A stretch of DNA of 64,000 nucleotides from Marinobacter zhejiangensis (GCF_900114775.1 NZ_FOUE01000001.1:1172378-1236377); one strand, 5' to 3'; positions 53,649-63,704 are shown, counted from the first letter of the stretch. A program made the numbers and translations. The notes: a model not told the origin generated them from the letters alone.

Positions 53649-54433
53649 GATGCAGGGGGGCTCTTGCGGTCAGGCACTGGCTGACCCTGGCCAACAGCCA
53701 TGGCCCGGCTGATGGCATGGGAGACAAAACGCTGGGCCTGCTCAATGGCTTCAGGCTGGCTCAGGCCGGCTGCCCGGCCGGCCGCGATGGCTGCCGCAAG
53801 GGTGCATCCGGTGCCGTGGTACTCGCCACCGACCCTGGGTATGTGCCAGCACTGCGGTGCCTCGCCTGCCCGGAACAGCGTGTTTTCAATATGGCTGCCA
53901 GTACCATGGCCTCCGGTGGCCAGCACCGCCCGGCAGCCAGCGTTGAGCAGATTGCTGGCGGCGGTGGCCAGGTCGTCATCGTTGCCCAGCATGGCCAGCT
54001 CGATGCCGTTGGGGGTGATCAGGTCTGCGCGTGCAAACAGGGTTTCCCGCATGCGTTCGATCAAAGCCTGGTCGGCCAGGTCTCCGCCGCCAGCGGCCTT
54101 GATGACAGGGTCAACAATCAGCGGGATATCCGGCTTGTCTGCAAGGAAATCCAGCAAGGTATCAACGACGGCGGCATTGCCCAGGGCTCCGGTTTTGATG
54201 GCCTGGAAGGGAGTGTCTGCGGCAAGGCAGTCGAGCTGCTGTCGGATCAGGGCAGGGTCGATAGCCACAGCGTTATAGACGTTCCGGGTGTCCTGTACGG
54301 TCAGACAGCTGATCACTGGTAACGGATGGGCGCCCAGGGCTGTAATGGCCTGAATATCAGCTTGGATGCCTGCACCGCCGGAGGGGTCGAGCCCGGATAG
54401 AACAAGGACCTGAGGGCGTTGATGGTAGTTGAT
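53645..54433 (-). CDS. thiD: HMP/HMP-phosphate kinase with a non-canonical ATC start
   Basis: A 262-residue ribokinase-fold enzyme phosphorylating HMP and HMP-P for thiamine. The substrate-binding LSGLDPSGGAGIQADIQAI and, near the C-terminus, GEYHGTGCTLAAAIAAG with the catalytic Cys are present. The first usual start codon in frame is GTG 54316, which would delete the N-terminal 39 residues including that motif. Upstream, AAGGAG lies 7 nt before an ATC at 54433, exactly where related proteins have ATG followed by Asn. So an AUC start or a sequence error is likely. The ribosome binding site overlaps the hemJ stop codon. Confidence 0.85.
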   Translation of the reverse strand: MNYHQRPQVLVLSGLDPSGGAGIQADIQAITALGAHPLPVISCLTVQDTRNVYNAVAIDPALIRQQLDCLAADTPFQAIKTGALGNAAVVDTLLDFLADKPDIPLIVDPVIKAAGGGDLADQALIERMRETLFARADLITPNGIELAMLGNDDDLATAASNLLNAGCRAVLATGGHGTGSHIENTLFRAGEAPQCWHIPRVGGEYHGTGCTLAAAIAAGRAAGLSQPEAIEQAQRFVSHAISRAMAVGQGQPVPDRKSPPAS

Positions 54434-54444
54434 GGCGAGGCTCC

Positions 54445-54867
54445 TTAAAACGGTTTTACCGTGGCGAGAATGACCACAGCCAGAAGGATAAAGACCGGCA
54501 CTTCGTTAAACCAGCGGTAGAACACGTGACTGCGGGTGTTCTGGTCGTCGCGGAACACTCGGACCAGATAACCGCAGTAAAAATGATAACCAACCAGAAT
54601 CGCAATAAGTGTCAACTTGGCGTGCAGCCAACCCTGGCTCAGATAGCCGGACGGGTTAAAGCTGACCAGCCAGGCGCCAAAAACCAACGTTGCCACCATC
54701 GATGGTGTGGTAATACCGCGATAGAGCTTGCGCTCCATCACTTTGAAACGTTCCCGGCCCGGCTCATCGTCGCAGGCGGCATGGTATACGAACAGCCGGG
54801 GCAGGTAGAAAATGCCAGCGAACCAGCAAACCATGGCAATCAGGTGAGCGGCTTTTACCCACAACAT
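54445..54867 (-). CDS. hemJ: HemJ-type protoporphyrinogen IX oxidase
   Basis: A 140-residue integral membrane protein with four helices. WVKAAHLIAMVCWFAGIFYL opens the protein with the His of the family, followed by LPRLFVYHA and LHAKLTLIAILVGYHFYCGY with further conserved His and Lys. HemJ oxidises protoporphyrinogen IX in organisms lacking HemG/HemY. It lies with hemL, the haem pathway, in the same minus-strand run. Confidence 0.9.
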   Translation of the reverse strand: MLWVKAAHLIAMVCWFAGIFYLPRLFVYHAACDDEPGRERFKVMERKLYRGITTPSMVATLVFGAWLVSFNPSGYLSQGWLHAKLTLIAILVGYHFYCGYLVRVFRDDQNTRSHVFYRWFNEVPVFILLAVVILATVKPF

Positions 54868-54893
54868 CCATTCACTCCTAGCAGGGTTTTTCG

Positions 54894-56669
54894 TCAGTTC
54901 CGACGGTATTGGTAATAACTTTCGATATCGCTTTTCAGCACAATGCCATAGATCCGTTGGATCATGGGTGCTACATGTCGCTGCACGTAGAGGGCTTCTG
55001 CATTGGAGTCTTCAAACTCCTGCAGGGCCTCCTCCAGAGTGGCCTGGTATTGTACAGCAGCCACGTCCCGTCGGTTGGCCGGAATTTCCACCAGATCGAC
55101 GGACCCTGGCATCTCCTTATCGGATTCCTTGCACTCTTCGGCTTTATCTTCAAGGTAACGGGCCAGGTCCACCGCGGGCATCAGGGCGGTAGGCCCGTTG
55201 CTGCCGTCGATCACCAGCCACTTGTTACCGGACTTAAGAGCTTGCTTGCAGTCATCAATCGGCAGGTGGCGGGGGACCCGCATGACGCTGCGATCCATAA
55301 TGGCGCCGACCGAAACCCGTCTCAGCGCCTGGATGACCGGTGAATTTTGATAGCTCAGGCCCTGGCTCTTGAGGATGGTTATAAACAGTGACTTCTGACC
55401 GAACACTTCGCTGGTGACCATGCTGGCGATGGTGATCGTGAGCATGCCCGGGAAAATGATGTGGGGGTTAAATGTCAGTTCCAACAAAGCCATGAGAGCC
55501 GCCAGAGGGGCCTGCAGGACGGCGCCCATCATGGCGCCCATGCCGAGCATGGCATAGAACCCAACCGATGAGGCGGTTTCCGGGGCAATCATCGCCCCGA
55601 TCAAACCCATCGCACCGCCCAGGGTGGCTCCCATGAACACGGTAGGCCCGATAACCCCACTGGGCATGCCCAGGCCCAGAGTCAGCGCTGTGACCGCCAG
55701 CTTGGCCAGTGCGGCAGCCAGCATCAGCCAGAATGGGAGTTGATTGTTGATGGTCTGGGTGACGGTGTCATAGCCAATGCCCATCACCTCGGGGATGACC
55801 AGAGCAAACGGCACCATCAGCAGGCCAGCAAGGCTGATCCGTAACAGCACCGGGCGGTGATGGTAACGGCCGGTGTAGTCGACGAGGAAAATGAATGCAG
55901 CCGCAGCAACGCCGATGACAATGGCGATAACCAGGATCCACGGGATTTCAAGCAGGGAGTTCATGGTCATGGCTGGCACGGTAAACGCCGGTTCGGAGCC
56001 ATAGACTGCCCGGGTCACCAGTGCGCCGGTCACGGATGCCAGGATGATGGGGGTGAATCCGGCAATGGTGTATTCCATCATCACCACTTCCATGGCAAAG
56101 ATCACGCCGGCAATCGGGGTGTTGAAGGAAGCCGATATGGCAGCGGCACAACCGCAGGCAACCAGGGTGCGAATGCTGTTGTTGGGGAGTTTCATGCGCT
56201 GCCCAAGCAGGCTTGAGAACGCGGCCCCCAAGTGCACCGCTGGGCCTTCCCGGCCGGCCGACTGGCCGGTGATCACGGTGCCTACGCCGCAGACAAACTG
56301 AACCAGTGCACTCCGAAACGACAGGTAGCCCTGGTGATAGTTGAGCCGCTCCATGACATGGACAATCCCCACTTTCCGGTCCTGCAAGCCAAGCCGGTGA
56401 AGGAACAGGGCCAGGGCCAGGGCGCCTGCCAGCGGCAACAGTCCTCGGGTAAGAGGTGCCAGCTGTTCGAAGGCTTCGGAATCGTTGTCGGGTAAAAAGA
56501 ACTCCAGTGGCAGCTCAATGGCGAGGCGAAACACCAGAATAACGCCGCCGGTGACCAACCCTGAGAGCAGGCCGAGCAGCGCCAGTTGTGGCAGGGCGTC
56601 AACTCCGGACAGCCGTCGGCGAAACATGGGGATCACGTGTTCGGTGAATCTTTGTCTGATTTTTCGCAT
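54894..56669 (-). CDS. ClC family chloride channel/antiporter with CBS domains
   Basis: A 591-residue membrane protein: ClC core of about 12 helices in residues 25-440 and two CBS domains (regulatory) in the C-terminal 140 residues. The gating Glu is in SAGREGPAVHLGAAF and the third signature is GMPSGVIGPTVFMGA. The first signature, usually GSGIP, reads KVGIVHVMERL here, so anion selectivity may differ from E. coli ClC. The start, ATG 56669, is divergent from argC. Transported ion not determined. Confidence 0.88.
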   Translation of the reverse strand: MRKIRQRFTEHVIPMFRRRLSGVDALPQLALLGLLSGLVTGGVILVFRLAIELPLEFFLPDNDSEAFEQLAPLTRGLLPLAGALALALFLHRLGLQDRKVGIVHVMERLNYHQGYLSFRSALVQFVCGVGTVITGQSAGREGPAVHLGAAFSSLLGQRMKLPNNSIRTLVACGCAAAISASFNTPIAGVIFAMEVVMMEYTIAGFTPIILASVTGALVTRAVYGSEPAFTVPAMTMNSLLEIPWILVIAIVIGVAAAAFIFLVDYTGRYHHRPVLLRISLAGLLMVPFALVIPEVMGIGYDTVTQTINNQLPFWLMLAAALAKLAVTALTLGLGMPSGVIGPTVFMGATLGGAMGLIGAMIAPETASSVGFYAMLGMGAMMGAVLQAPLAALMALLELTFNPHIIFPGMLTITIASMVTSEVFGQKSLFITILKSQGLSYQNSPVIQALRRVSVGAIMDRSVMRVPRHLPIDDCKQALKSGNKWLVIDGSNGPTALMPAVDLARYLEDKAEECKESDKEMPGSVDLVEIPANRRDVAAVQYQATLEEALQEFEDSNAEALYVQRHVAPMIQRIYGIVLKSDIESYYQYRRN

Positions 56670-56850
56670 GGGTGCGAATTGCCCGGAGAGAATAAAGAGT
56701 ATAAAAAACAGAGTTCAATTCTATTGTAATGGACGCCCTTGGAGCTGCAATAAGTCCTTGGGATATCGTGCTAGAATAAGCGGCTAAATTTATGCAGCCA
56801 GCAGGCATCCTGAGAGCCTGCTGGTTGCAAAGCTATATCGGGAGTGTTCG

Positions 56851-57891
56851 GTGATAAAAGTAGGCATAGTAGGCGGTACCGGGTATACCGGTGTGGAATT
56901 GCTCAGAATCCTGGCGGCTCACCCTGAGGCAGAAGTTTGCTGCATTACTTCGCGATCTGAAGCCGGCCTGGCGGTTGCTGACCTTTATCCGAACTTGCGC
57001 GGCCATTACGACCTTGCTTTCAGCGAGCCGGACCTGGATACCCTGGCCGGCTGTGACCTGGTGTTTTTCGCAACGCCCCATGGCGTGGCCATGCGCATGG
57101 CGCCGGAGCTGATCGCCAGGGGTACGCGGGTGGTGGACCTGTCGGCGGATTTCCGTCTCAAGGACCTGGATGTCTGGGCTAAGTGGTATGGCATGCCGCA
57201 CGAGAGCCCGGAATGGGCGGCCAAGGCCGTTTACGGCTTGCCCGAAGTCGCCCGGTCGGCTATCCGTGAGGCCGAGCTGGTGGCCAACCCGGGTTGCTAC
57301 CCCACTGCGGTTCAGCTTGGGCTGATTCCGTTGCTGGAAAATGGCCTGGTCAAAACGGATCGCATCATTGCCGATGCCAAGTCCGGTGCCAGTGGTGCAG
57401 GAAGGCAGGGTAGTGTGGCGATGCTTCACGGAGAGATTGGTGAAAGTTTCAAAGCCTATGGAGCGTCCGGGCACCGCCATTTGCCGGAGATTCGGCAAGG
57501 GCTGGTTGCGGCTTCAGGAGACGCGGGCTTGGGGGTGACGTTTGTACCACACCTGGTGCCAATGATCCGGGGCATTGAAGCAACCCTGTACGCAGAGCTG
57601 AATGACCCCGCGGACTTCGATCGCCTGCAATCGATCTACGAGACCCGCTACCAGAATGAGCCGTTTGTTGACGTGTTACCCTTTGGCAGCCACCCGGATA
57701 CCCGCAGCGTACGTGGGGCCAACCACTGCCGGATGGCACTCCACCGCCAGGAGGACAGCAGCCTGGTGGTGATCACCTCGGTGATTGATAACCTCGTCAA
57801 AGGTGCAGCGGGTCAGGCCGTCCAGAACATGAACGTGATGTTTGGGGTGCAGGAAGATCTGGGCCTGCAAGCGCCGGCCTTGCTACCATAG
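56851..57891 (+). CDS. argC: N-acetyl-gamma-glutamyl-phosphate reductase
   Basis: A 346-residue enzyme of arginine synthesis that reduces N-acetylglutamyl phosphate with NADPH. N-terminal [19 protein letters not shown] binds NADP; the catalytic Cys is in [11 protein letters not shown], with [11 protein letters not shown] later on. The start is GTG 56851 with GGGAG upstream. It begins the plus-strand run argC-DUF6776-bactofilin-erpA. Confidence 0.96.
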   Translation: MIKVGIVGGTGYTGVELLRILAAHPEAEVCCITSRSEAGLAVADLYPNLRGHYDLAFSEPDLDTLAGCDLVFFATPHGVAMRMAPELIARGTRVVDLSADFRLKDLDVWAKWYGMPHESPEWAAKAVYGLPEVARSAIREAELVANPGCYPTAVQLGLIPLLENGLVKTDRIIADAKSGASGAGRQGSVAMLHGEIGESFKAYGASGHRHLPEIRQGLVAASGDAGLGVTFVPHLVPMIRGIEATLYAELNDPADFDRLQSIYETRYQNEPFVDVLPFGSHPDTRSVRGANHCRMALHRQEDSSLVVITSVIDNLVKGAAGQAVQNMNVMFGVQEDLGLQAPALLP

Positions 57892-57899
57892 GATCGTTT

Positions 57900-58640
57900 G
57901 TGAGCGACAACCGTAAACTCTCTGAAGAATACGTCGTCGTTCGTCACCGCCCGGGCCGGCGGTTACGGCGAACAACCATCCTGTTGGTATTTTCTCTGAT
58001 ATGCGCCACCGTGGGGTATGCGGTCGGGCTGGCCCAGGGTGGCTTCCGCTTTTCCAGCATGTTGCAAACACGGAATTCGCTGGCTGAAGAGCGCGATAAA
58101 CTGAGCCAGGACCTCTATGAGGCTAGGCAGCGAGTGGTGAATCTGGAGCGTGGCCACCAGATCGACGAGCAGGCGTTGAGTCAGGCCCGCCGCACCATCG
58201 CTGACCTCGAGGGCCAGATTATATCGCTTAAGGCTGACCTCACGTTCTACCGCAATATCATGGCGCCATCGGAAGTCAGCGAAGGGTTGCAGGTTGATCG
58301 CTTGACGCTAAGCCGCTCAAGGGGGCAGGGGCGCCACGGATTCAAGTTGGTGTTGACGCAGGTTGGCGACAATAACAGCTATATTGATGGGGTGGTTGCG
58401 GTAAACGTGATCGGTCTCCGTGGTGGTACCAAAGAAGTGATCGCGTTGAGAGATTTGTCCGAAGAGATTGTGGATCTCGGGGTAAAATTCCGTTTTCGCT
58501 ATTTTCAGGATATTGAGGGTTACCTGACGGTGCCCGATGGTTTCGTACCTGTTGAAGTACAAGTGGTCGCCCAGGCTCAGGGACGCAAAGCTTCCCAGGC
58601 TGAGCGTACCTTTGAATGGGCGCAACTCACGGAGAATTAA
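57900..58640 (+). CDS. DUF6776-like membrane protein with coiled coil
   Basis: A 246-residue protein starting at GTG 57900. A basic N-terminus, one transmembrane helix (residues about 25-45, TILLVFSLICATVGYAVGLA), a coiled coil (about 55-115, LAEERDKLSQDLYEARQRVV) and a beta-rich periplasmic end (HGFKLVLTQVGDNNSYIDGV, FRFRYFQDIEGYLTVPDGF). The family is of unknown function. It sits between argC and a bactofilin gene, 2 nt before the latter, suggesting a joint role in envelope scaffolding (inference). Confidence 0.75.
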   Translation: MSDNRKLSEEYVVVRHRPGRRLRRTTILLVFSLICATVGYAVGLAQGGFRFSSMLQTRNSLAEERDKLSQDLYEARQRVVNLERGHQIDEQALSQARRTIADLEGQIISLKADLTFYRNIMAPSEVSEGLQVDRLTLSRSRGQGRHGFKLVLTQVGDNNSYIDGVVAVNVIGLRGGTKEVIALRDLSEEIVDLGVKFRFRYFQDIEGYLTVPDGFVPVEVQVVAQAQGRKASQAERTFEWAQLTEN

Positions 58641-58642
58641 CT

Positions 58643-59092
58643 ATGCTTGGCAAAAAGAAACAACCCCGACGCCCGACCGGGCAGTTTGATACCTTGATTT
58701 CGGCAAAAACCTCCATCGTTGGGGACCTGCAGTTTGCGGGTGGTCTGCATGTGGATGGTAAGGTTCGTGGCAAAATCTCCGCCGATGAAAGCGATTCAGC
58801 GGTTCTGAGGGTTTCCGAAGTTGGTGAGGTCGAGGGCGATATCCATGCCCCGCACGTCATTATCAACGGGACGGTTCATGGTGATGTTTATGCCAGTGAG
58901 CATCTTGAGCTGGCGGCCAAAGCCTCCATCCACGGCAATGTTTACTACAACCTGATCGAGATGGCGATGGGCGCGGCGGTCAATGGTAATCTGGTCCACC
59001 AGAAGGAGCCGGTAGGCCTACTGGACCGGAAAGAGCCTGTAGCTCGGAGCCTGGCGGAAGCCGAAAGTGAAGAGCCGGCCGACGCTGAATAA
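58643..59092 (+). CDS. Bactofilin family cytoskeletal protein
   Basis: A 149-residue protein with a short basic head, a right-handed beta-helix core built of repeats such as TSIVGDLQFAGGLHVDGKVR, VEGDIHAPHVIINGTVHGDV and ASIHGNVYYNLIEMAMGAAV, and an acidic tail. Bactofilins polymerise without nucleotide and localise envelope enzymes. ATG 58643 with GGAG 8 nt upstream was chosen. An M23 peptidase lies nearby, a common bactofilin partner. Confidence 0.88.
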   Translation: MLGKKKQPRRPTGQFDTLISAKTSIVGDLQFAGGLHVDGKVRGKISADESDSAVLRVSEVGEVEGDIHAPHVIINGTVHGDVYASEHLELAAKASIHGNVYYNLIEMAMGAAVNGNLVHQKEPVGLLDRKEPVARSLAEAESEEPADAE

Positions 59093-59156
59093 TTGACTGT
59101 TTTAGTCAGGAATATGATAATTGTCGCCAATCGTTATCAAACCGCCGGAGGCAATC

Positions 59157-59510
59157 TTGAGTGTAGTTCAACAACAAGTACCATCTCCGCTGTTCTTCAG
59201 TGACAGCGCAGTTGCCAAGGTACGTGAGTTGGTGGAGGATGAGGGAAACCCAGACCTCAAGCTGCGGGTGTTCGTTACCGGTGGCGGCTGCTCAGGATTC
59301 CAGTACGGTTTTTCGTTTGACGAGGCTCAGGACGAAGAAGATACCGTGATCGAAAAGGACGGCGCGGTATTGCTCGTGGATCCCATGAGCTACCAGTACC
59401 TGGTTGGCGCGACGATTGACTATCAGGAAGGACTGCAAGGATCGCAGTTCGTGGTCCAGAACCCCAACGCCAGCTCTACCTGCGGTTGTGGTTCATCGTT
59501 TTCTATTTGA
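59157..59510 (+). CDS. erpA: Iron-sulfur cluster insertion protein ErpA
   Basis: A 117-residue A-type carrier with the three conserved Cys: [11 protein letters not shown] and the C-terminal TCGCGSSF. It delivers 4Fe-4S clusters to enzymes such as those of isoprenoid synthesis. TTG 59157 was chosen as start because GGAGG lies 5 nt upstream; an in-frame TTG at 59121 is unsupported. It follows the bactofilin gene, as in P. aeruginosa. Confidence 0.93.
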   Translation: MSVVQQQVPSPLFFSDSAVAKVRELVEDEGNPDLKLRVFVTGGGCSGFQYGFSFDEAQDEEDTVIEKDGAVLLVDPMSYQYLVGATIDYQEGLQGSQFVVQNPNASSTCGCGSSFSI

Positions 59511-59545
59511 CCTTCAGTTATTCCAGATGCGGCCCTGAACGTCAC

Positions 59546-60649
59546 TCAGGGCCAGTACACTGCCCCAAGAATTCTCTTCCCTCTGGCGCCGGTTACCGCA
59601 GGCAGATTGCCTGGTTGCTTGTTCAGGGTCCGTTGTGCCAGCCACGCGAATGCAGCGGCTTCCACCCACTGTGGGTCAAGGCCGATCTCTGTTGTTGAGC
59701 TGACGGCAAAGGGCGAGCAGACGCGGCGAAGTTCCTGCATCAGCAGCCGGTTCCGGCTGCCACCACCACAGATATATACCTTGAGATCGTTGCTCTGGGG
59801 AAGTTGCTTCGCGATTGAGATAACCGTCAACTCCAGTAACGTGCGCTGGATATCGCTGCCGGTTGCGTCCGGGTGCCGCTTGATGAACGTCTTGATCCAG
59901 CCGAGGTTGAACTTCTCTTTGCCGGTGCTTTTGGGCGCAGGCAGAGCGAAGTACGCATCCGACAGCATGTCCCCCAACAGGCCTTGATGCACCCTGCCTT
60001 CATTTGCCCAGTTGCCGTTCTCATCATAGCTCTTGCCGGTCTGATCCTGGCACCAGGCATCCATCAGGGCATTGCCTGGGCCGGTGTCAAAGCCGTAGAT
60101 CTTTTCTTCCGGGGTACTCAGAAGGCAGCTGATATTGGCGATGCCGCCGATATTGACGATGCACAAATTCTTGGACGGGCAGCCAAACATCGCCTGGTGG
60201 AACGCTGGAACCAGCGGGGCTCCTTCTCCGCCGGCGGCCATATCCCGTCTACGGAAGTCTGCAACCGTGGTGATGCCGGTGTTTTCGGCGATCAGGTTGG
60301 GGTCGCCCAGTTGCATTGAGAATGCGTGCTTGTCGCGGGGTTGGTGGCGGACCGTCTGGCCGTGGCTGCCAATAGCGACAATGTCGACTTCCCTGGCGGC
60401 GGCGCTATTTATAACGCCAAGCGCAGCCTGACTGAAAAGCTCACCAACCTGGTGGTCCATGGCGCCAAGTTCGTCCGGTGTGCCCTGGTTCTGGGACAGT
60501 TTTGTGAGCTGGTGTCGAACCGGGTCGGGATAACCGACGGTGTGGGTGGCGTGAACTTTGGCGCGTCCTTCGGAGAATGAAACAAGGACGGCATCGATGC
60601 CGTCCATGCTGGTGCCTGACATCAGACCGATGTAAGCGTGTGGTTTCAT
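59546..60649 (-). CDS. anmK: Anhydro-N-acetylmuramic acid kinase
   Basis: A 367-residue ASKHA kinase that opens and phosphorylates 1,6-anhydroMurNAc in peptidoglycan recycling. GLMSGTSMDGIDAVLVSF at the N-terminus is the ATP phosphate-binding loop; IVNIGGIANISCL and GFDTGPGNALMDAW are family signatures. It is 5 bp downstream of the M23 peptidase gene, linking wall cleavage and recycling. Confidence 0.96.
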   Translation of the reverse strand: MKPHAYIGLMSGTSMDGIDAVLVSFSEGRAKVHATHTVGYPDPVRHQLTKLSQNQGTPDELGAMDHQVGELFSQAALGVINSAAAREVDIVAIGSHGQTVRHQPRDKHAFSMQLGDPNLIAENTGITTVADFRRRDMAAGGEGAPLVPAFHQAMFGCPSKNLCIVNIGGIANISCLLSTPEEKIYGFDTGPGNALMDAWCQDQTGKSYDENGNWANEGRVHQGLLGDMLSDAYFALPAPKSTGKEKFNLGWIKTFIKRHPDATGSDIQRTLLELTVISIAKQLPQSNDLKVYICGGGSRNRLLMQELRRVCSPFAVSSTTEIGLDPQWVEAAAFAWLAQRTLNKQPGNLPAVTGARGKRILGAVYWP

Positions 60650-60654
60650 CAGAT

Positions 60655-62025
60655 TTATTCGCCTCGAGCCAGGGCGATGGCCGACGTGCTCCTGTAAGTG
60701 TCCAGCTGTGCCAGGAGACTTTGGGTGGCAGTCTCGAAGCGCGCGACTTCCTGGCTGGGGATAGGCTCGGCGTCAGGCAGCGGTACTGTAACCGGGTTGC
60801 GAGGAGCGCCATTAACGCGGAATTCATAATGCAGGTGCGGGCCAGTCGCCAGGCCGGAAGACCCGACGTAGCCGATAACCTGCCCCTGGTTTACCCGTCC
60901 ACCGGTGCGGACGCCACGAGCAAAGCCTTGCATGTGGGCGTACAGGGTAGTGATGTTGTTGCCATGCTGTAGCACAACGGTATTGCCGTACCCGCCTTTA
61001 CGTCCGGCGAGCAGAACCTTGCCATCGCCCGCCGCCCGTATCGGAGTGCCCGGGCCGGCAGCATAGTCGGTCCCCTTGTGGGCACGAATCCGGTGCAATA
61101 CCGGGTGTCTGCGAGCAAGATTGAAGTGCGAGGAGATTCTGGCGAAATCGACCGGGGTACGAAGGAAGGCTTTTCGCATGCTGCGGCCATCCGGGGTGTA
61201 GTAGGCACTTACTCCGTCATCGTCAGTGTAGAAAACGGCCTTGAGTTCCCGGTCATCGTTGTTGAAGCTGGCCGCAAGAATGCGACCGTTATCAATCTTT
61301 TCGCCGTCGAGGTAAAGCTCTTCGTACACCACGCTGAAGGTGTCGCCGCGACGGATGTCGAGCACAAAATCAATGTCCCAACCGAAAATGCCGGCAAGCT
61401 CCATGGTGAGCTTGTCGGTCAGGCCCGCACGTTGCCCCGCACCAAACAGGGAGCTTTCAATTTCAGCCTCAGCGTAGGTCAGGCGAATCTCTGGTTCCTG
61501 AATGACTTTCTCACCAGAGAAGCCCTCTTCACCGCGCTCGATCTTGAGGGATTCAAGCCGGCTGCGCTGAAGGTTGATGGCAACCAGTTCGTCTGCGTCA
61601 TTAGTAGCAAATGAAATCGTTTCTCCAGCATATAGATGCTGGAGGTCCCCGGCATCGCCTTCACCGTGAATGACCGAGAGCATCAGCCCGTCATTAAACC
61701 CTGCTTGGCGAAAAAGCGCAGACAGGGTGTCTCCGCTCTTGATTTCGAAGTCAGACCAGTTGAGTTGTGGTTCGGCCGGCACATCGGCCAGGGCCTCGAC
61801 CGCTACAGGGGAGGCTTGGGTTGCCGAATTTGTAGCCGTATCCTCAAGAACCTGGCTGAGTTCCGGTGTGTCGAGGAGCTGCGTGTTACCGGAGGTCAGA
61901 TCCAGTGCCACGGACATGCGTTTGGCCTCTACGTCGGAGCTCGGGCTTAACATCATGGCCGTTCCGACAACCGCACCGATGACAACGGCGGCTGCGAGGT
62001 GAGTTTTGGGAAATTTGTTAAACAC
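60655..62025 (-). CDS. M23 family peptidoglycan endopeptidase (MepM-like)
   Basis: A 456-residue periplasmic protein: N-terminal signal anchor, a LysM/OapA-like domain (residues about 88-180, FEIKSGDTLSALFRQAGFND), and a C-terminal LytM/M23 domain with zinc ligands in HKGTDYA and HLHYEF and the HGNNITTLYAHMQG segment. All catalytic residues appear present. It cleaves peptide crosslinks to allow wall growth. It lies upstream of anmK and divergent from tyrS. Confidence 0.92.
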   Translation of the reverse strand: MFNKFPKTHLAAAVVIGAVVGTAMMLSPSSDVEAKRMSVALDLTSGNTQLLDTPELSQVLEDTATNSATQASPVAVEALADVPAEPQLNWSDFEIKSGDTLSALFRQAGFNDGLMLSVIHGEGDAGDLQHLYAGETISFATNDADELVAINLQRSRLESLKIERGEEGFSGEKVIQEPEIRLTYAEAEIESSLFGAGQRAGLTDKLTMELAGIFGWDIDFVLDIRRGDTFSVVYEELYLDGEKIDNGRILAASFNNDDRELKAVFYTDDDGVSAYYTPDGRSMRKAFLRTPVDFARISSHFNLARRHPVLHRIRAHKGTDYAAGPGTPIRAAGDGKVLLAGRKGGYGNTVVLQHGNNITTLYAHMQGFARGVRTGGRVNQGQVIGYVGSSGLATGPHLHYEFRVNGAPRNPVTVPLPDAEPIPSQEVARFETATQSLLAQLDTYRSTSAIALARGE

Positions 62026-62327
62026 GTTAAAAAACCTATTTTGTCAGTTACTTCGCTAGGTTGAATGACCTAATTAAAGTTAACGTTCAAGTGCAGTTCA
62101 ACAGATTACCGTATAAAAAGCGTTCAGGGTAGCGTCGACCTACGCGTCATGGCGTATTGAGCGCGGATTTTCGGTCGCCTCGTTGCTATAATGCCCGCCT
62201 TAAAACTGCCTGGCTTGGTTGAAAAATGTTCAGTTGTACTTTAACAGGCTTGGCGGTAACGCTCAGATTTGTTTTGTTGAGCTCTGTAACTGATTACTTC
62301 CAGTGAATGTATTTGGGGAATTCTTGC

Positions 62328-63530
62328 ATGGTACCGATCGACGAAGCGCTTGCGATAATTAAACGGGGCGTGGATGAGCTGCTTCCTGAAGAGGAACTGG
62401 TCAAAAAGCTTGAGCAAGGGCGTCCGTTGCGGATCAAGGCCGGTTTTGATCCCACTGCGCCAGATCTCCATCTGGGGCATACCGTGCTGATCAACAAGCT
62501 GCGCCAGTTTCAGGATCTTGGGCACGAGGTTATTTTCCTGATTGGTGACTTTACCGGGATGATCGGTGATCCCAGTGGGAAGAGTGCAACTCGTCCGCCG
62601 CTGACAGAAGAGCAGGTCGCAGCCAATGCGGTGACGTATAAAGAGCAGGTGTTCAAGATCCTCGATCCGGCAAAAACCCGAGTTGCCTTTAATTCAGAGT
62701 GGATGAGCAAGCTGGGCGCTGCTGACATGATTCGCCTGGCCGGACAGTACACGGTTGCGCGGATGCTGGAGCGGGATGATTTCGCCAAGCGTTATCAGTC
62801 TGAACAGTCCATTGCGATCCATGAATTTCTGTATCCTCTGATCCAGGGCTATGACTCGGTCGCATTAGAGGCGGACGTCGAGCTGGGTGGAACAGACCAG
62901 AAGTTCAACCTGCTCATGGGGCGAGTGCTCCAGAAAGGTCATGGCCAGGAGCCGCAGGTTATTCTCACCATGCCGATTCTGGAAGGGCTGGATGGTGTGC
63001 AGAAGATGTCCAAGTCTCTGGGCAACTATATAGGGGTTAATGACGCGCCCGGGGAAATGTTTGCCAAGCTGTTGTCGGTTCCGGATGAGCTGCTCTGGCG
63101 GTATTTCGAGTTGTTGAGCTTCCGTCCTATGGAAGAAGTGGCCGGTTACCGTGAGGCGGTAGCGGGTGGGGCGAACCCGCAGGACTATAAAAAGATCCTG
63201 GCGGAAGAGATCATTACCCGCTTCCATGGTGAAGAGGCGGCGAAGAACGCTCACAACTCCGCGGGCAACCGGGTGGCGCTGGGCGAAATTCCGGATAACG
63301 TTCCGACCGTTGAAATCAGCCTTGATGGTCAGGGTGAGCTGCCTATTGCTGCAGTTCTGCGTTTGGCAGGGTTGGTGAAGAACGGAGCGGCGGCCCGGGA
63401 TGTGCTTGGGCGTGGTGCTGTCTTTATTAATGGAGAACAGCTCGAAGGCGGGCGTGAGTTTGTGCTCGGCGATGAGGCTGTGATCCAGGCGGGCAAGAAG
63501 AAAATTGCTCGTGTAGTGATCGCGAAGTAG
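62328..63530 (+). CDS. tyrS: Tyrosyl-tRNA synthetase
   Basis: A 400-residue class I synthetase. The HIGH-like motif HLGHT follows DPTAPDL, the KMSKS motif is in [13 protein letters not shown], and a C-terminal S4 RNA-binding domain carries [20 protein letters not shown]. It resembles the TyrZ type. ATG 62328 has GGGGAA 8 nt upstream and was chosen over the frame-extended start at 62307. It lies directly before an rRNA operon, as P. aeruginosa tyrZ does. Confidence 0.96.
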   Translation: MVPIDEALAIIKRGVDELLPEEELVKKLEQGRPLRIKAGFDPTAPDLHLGHTVLINKLRQFQDLGHEVIFLIGDFTGMIGDPSGKSATRPPLTEEQVAANAVTYKEQVFKILDPAKTRVAFNSEWMSKLGAADMIRLAGQYTVARMLERDDFAKRYQSEQSIAIHEFLYPLIQGYDSVALEADVELGGTDQKFNLLMGRVLQKGHGQEPQVILTMPILEGLDGVQKMSKSLGNYIGVNDAPGEMFAKLLSVPDELLWRYFELLSFRPMEEVAGYREAVAGGANPQDYKKILAEEIITRFHGEEAAKNAHNSAGNRVALGEIPDNVPTVEISLDGQGELPIAAVLRLAGLVKNGAAARDVLGRGAVFINGEQLEGGREFVLGDEAVIQAGKKKIARVVIAK

Positions 63531-63540
63531 GTGTTTATAC

Positions 63541-63568
63541 GGGAATTTGAGTTTTTTTTCAAATTCCC
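63541..63568 (+). terminator. Hairpin after tyrS, overlapping the first rrn promoter's upstream region
   Basis: GGGAATTTGA (63541-63550) pairs with TCAAATTCCC (63559-63568) around a T-rich loop. It lies 10 bp past the tyrS stop and 2 bp before the first rrn -35 box. No U tail follows the stem, so termination may be incomplete. Confidence 0.5.
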
Positions 63569-63570
63569 GG

Positions 63571-63598
63571 TTGACGGCTTCGCTGAGGTCTGTAGAAT
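63571..63598 (+). promoter_or_regulatory. rrn promoter P1
   Basis: TTGACG (63571-63576), 16-bp spacer, TAGAAT (63593-63598), GC-rich discriminator GCGCGTC. T- and A-rich DNA lies upstream as in UP elements. Confidence 0.8.
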
Positions 63599-63704
63599 GC
63601 GCGTCTCTTTCGAGGGACAAGCCGCTGAGGCGGGTTGGAAATCGAAAGGCAACTGGCTGAAAGTATTGAGAATTTTGAGTTTTCGAAATCTTCAAAATCA
63701 GCGG

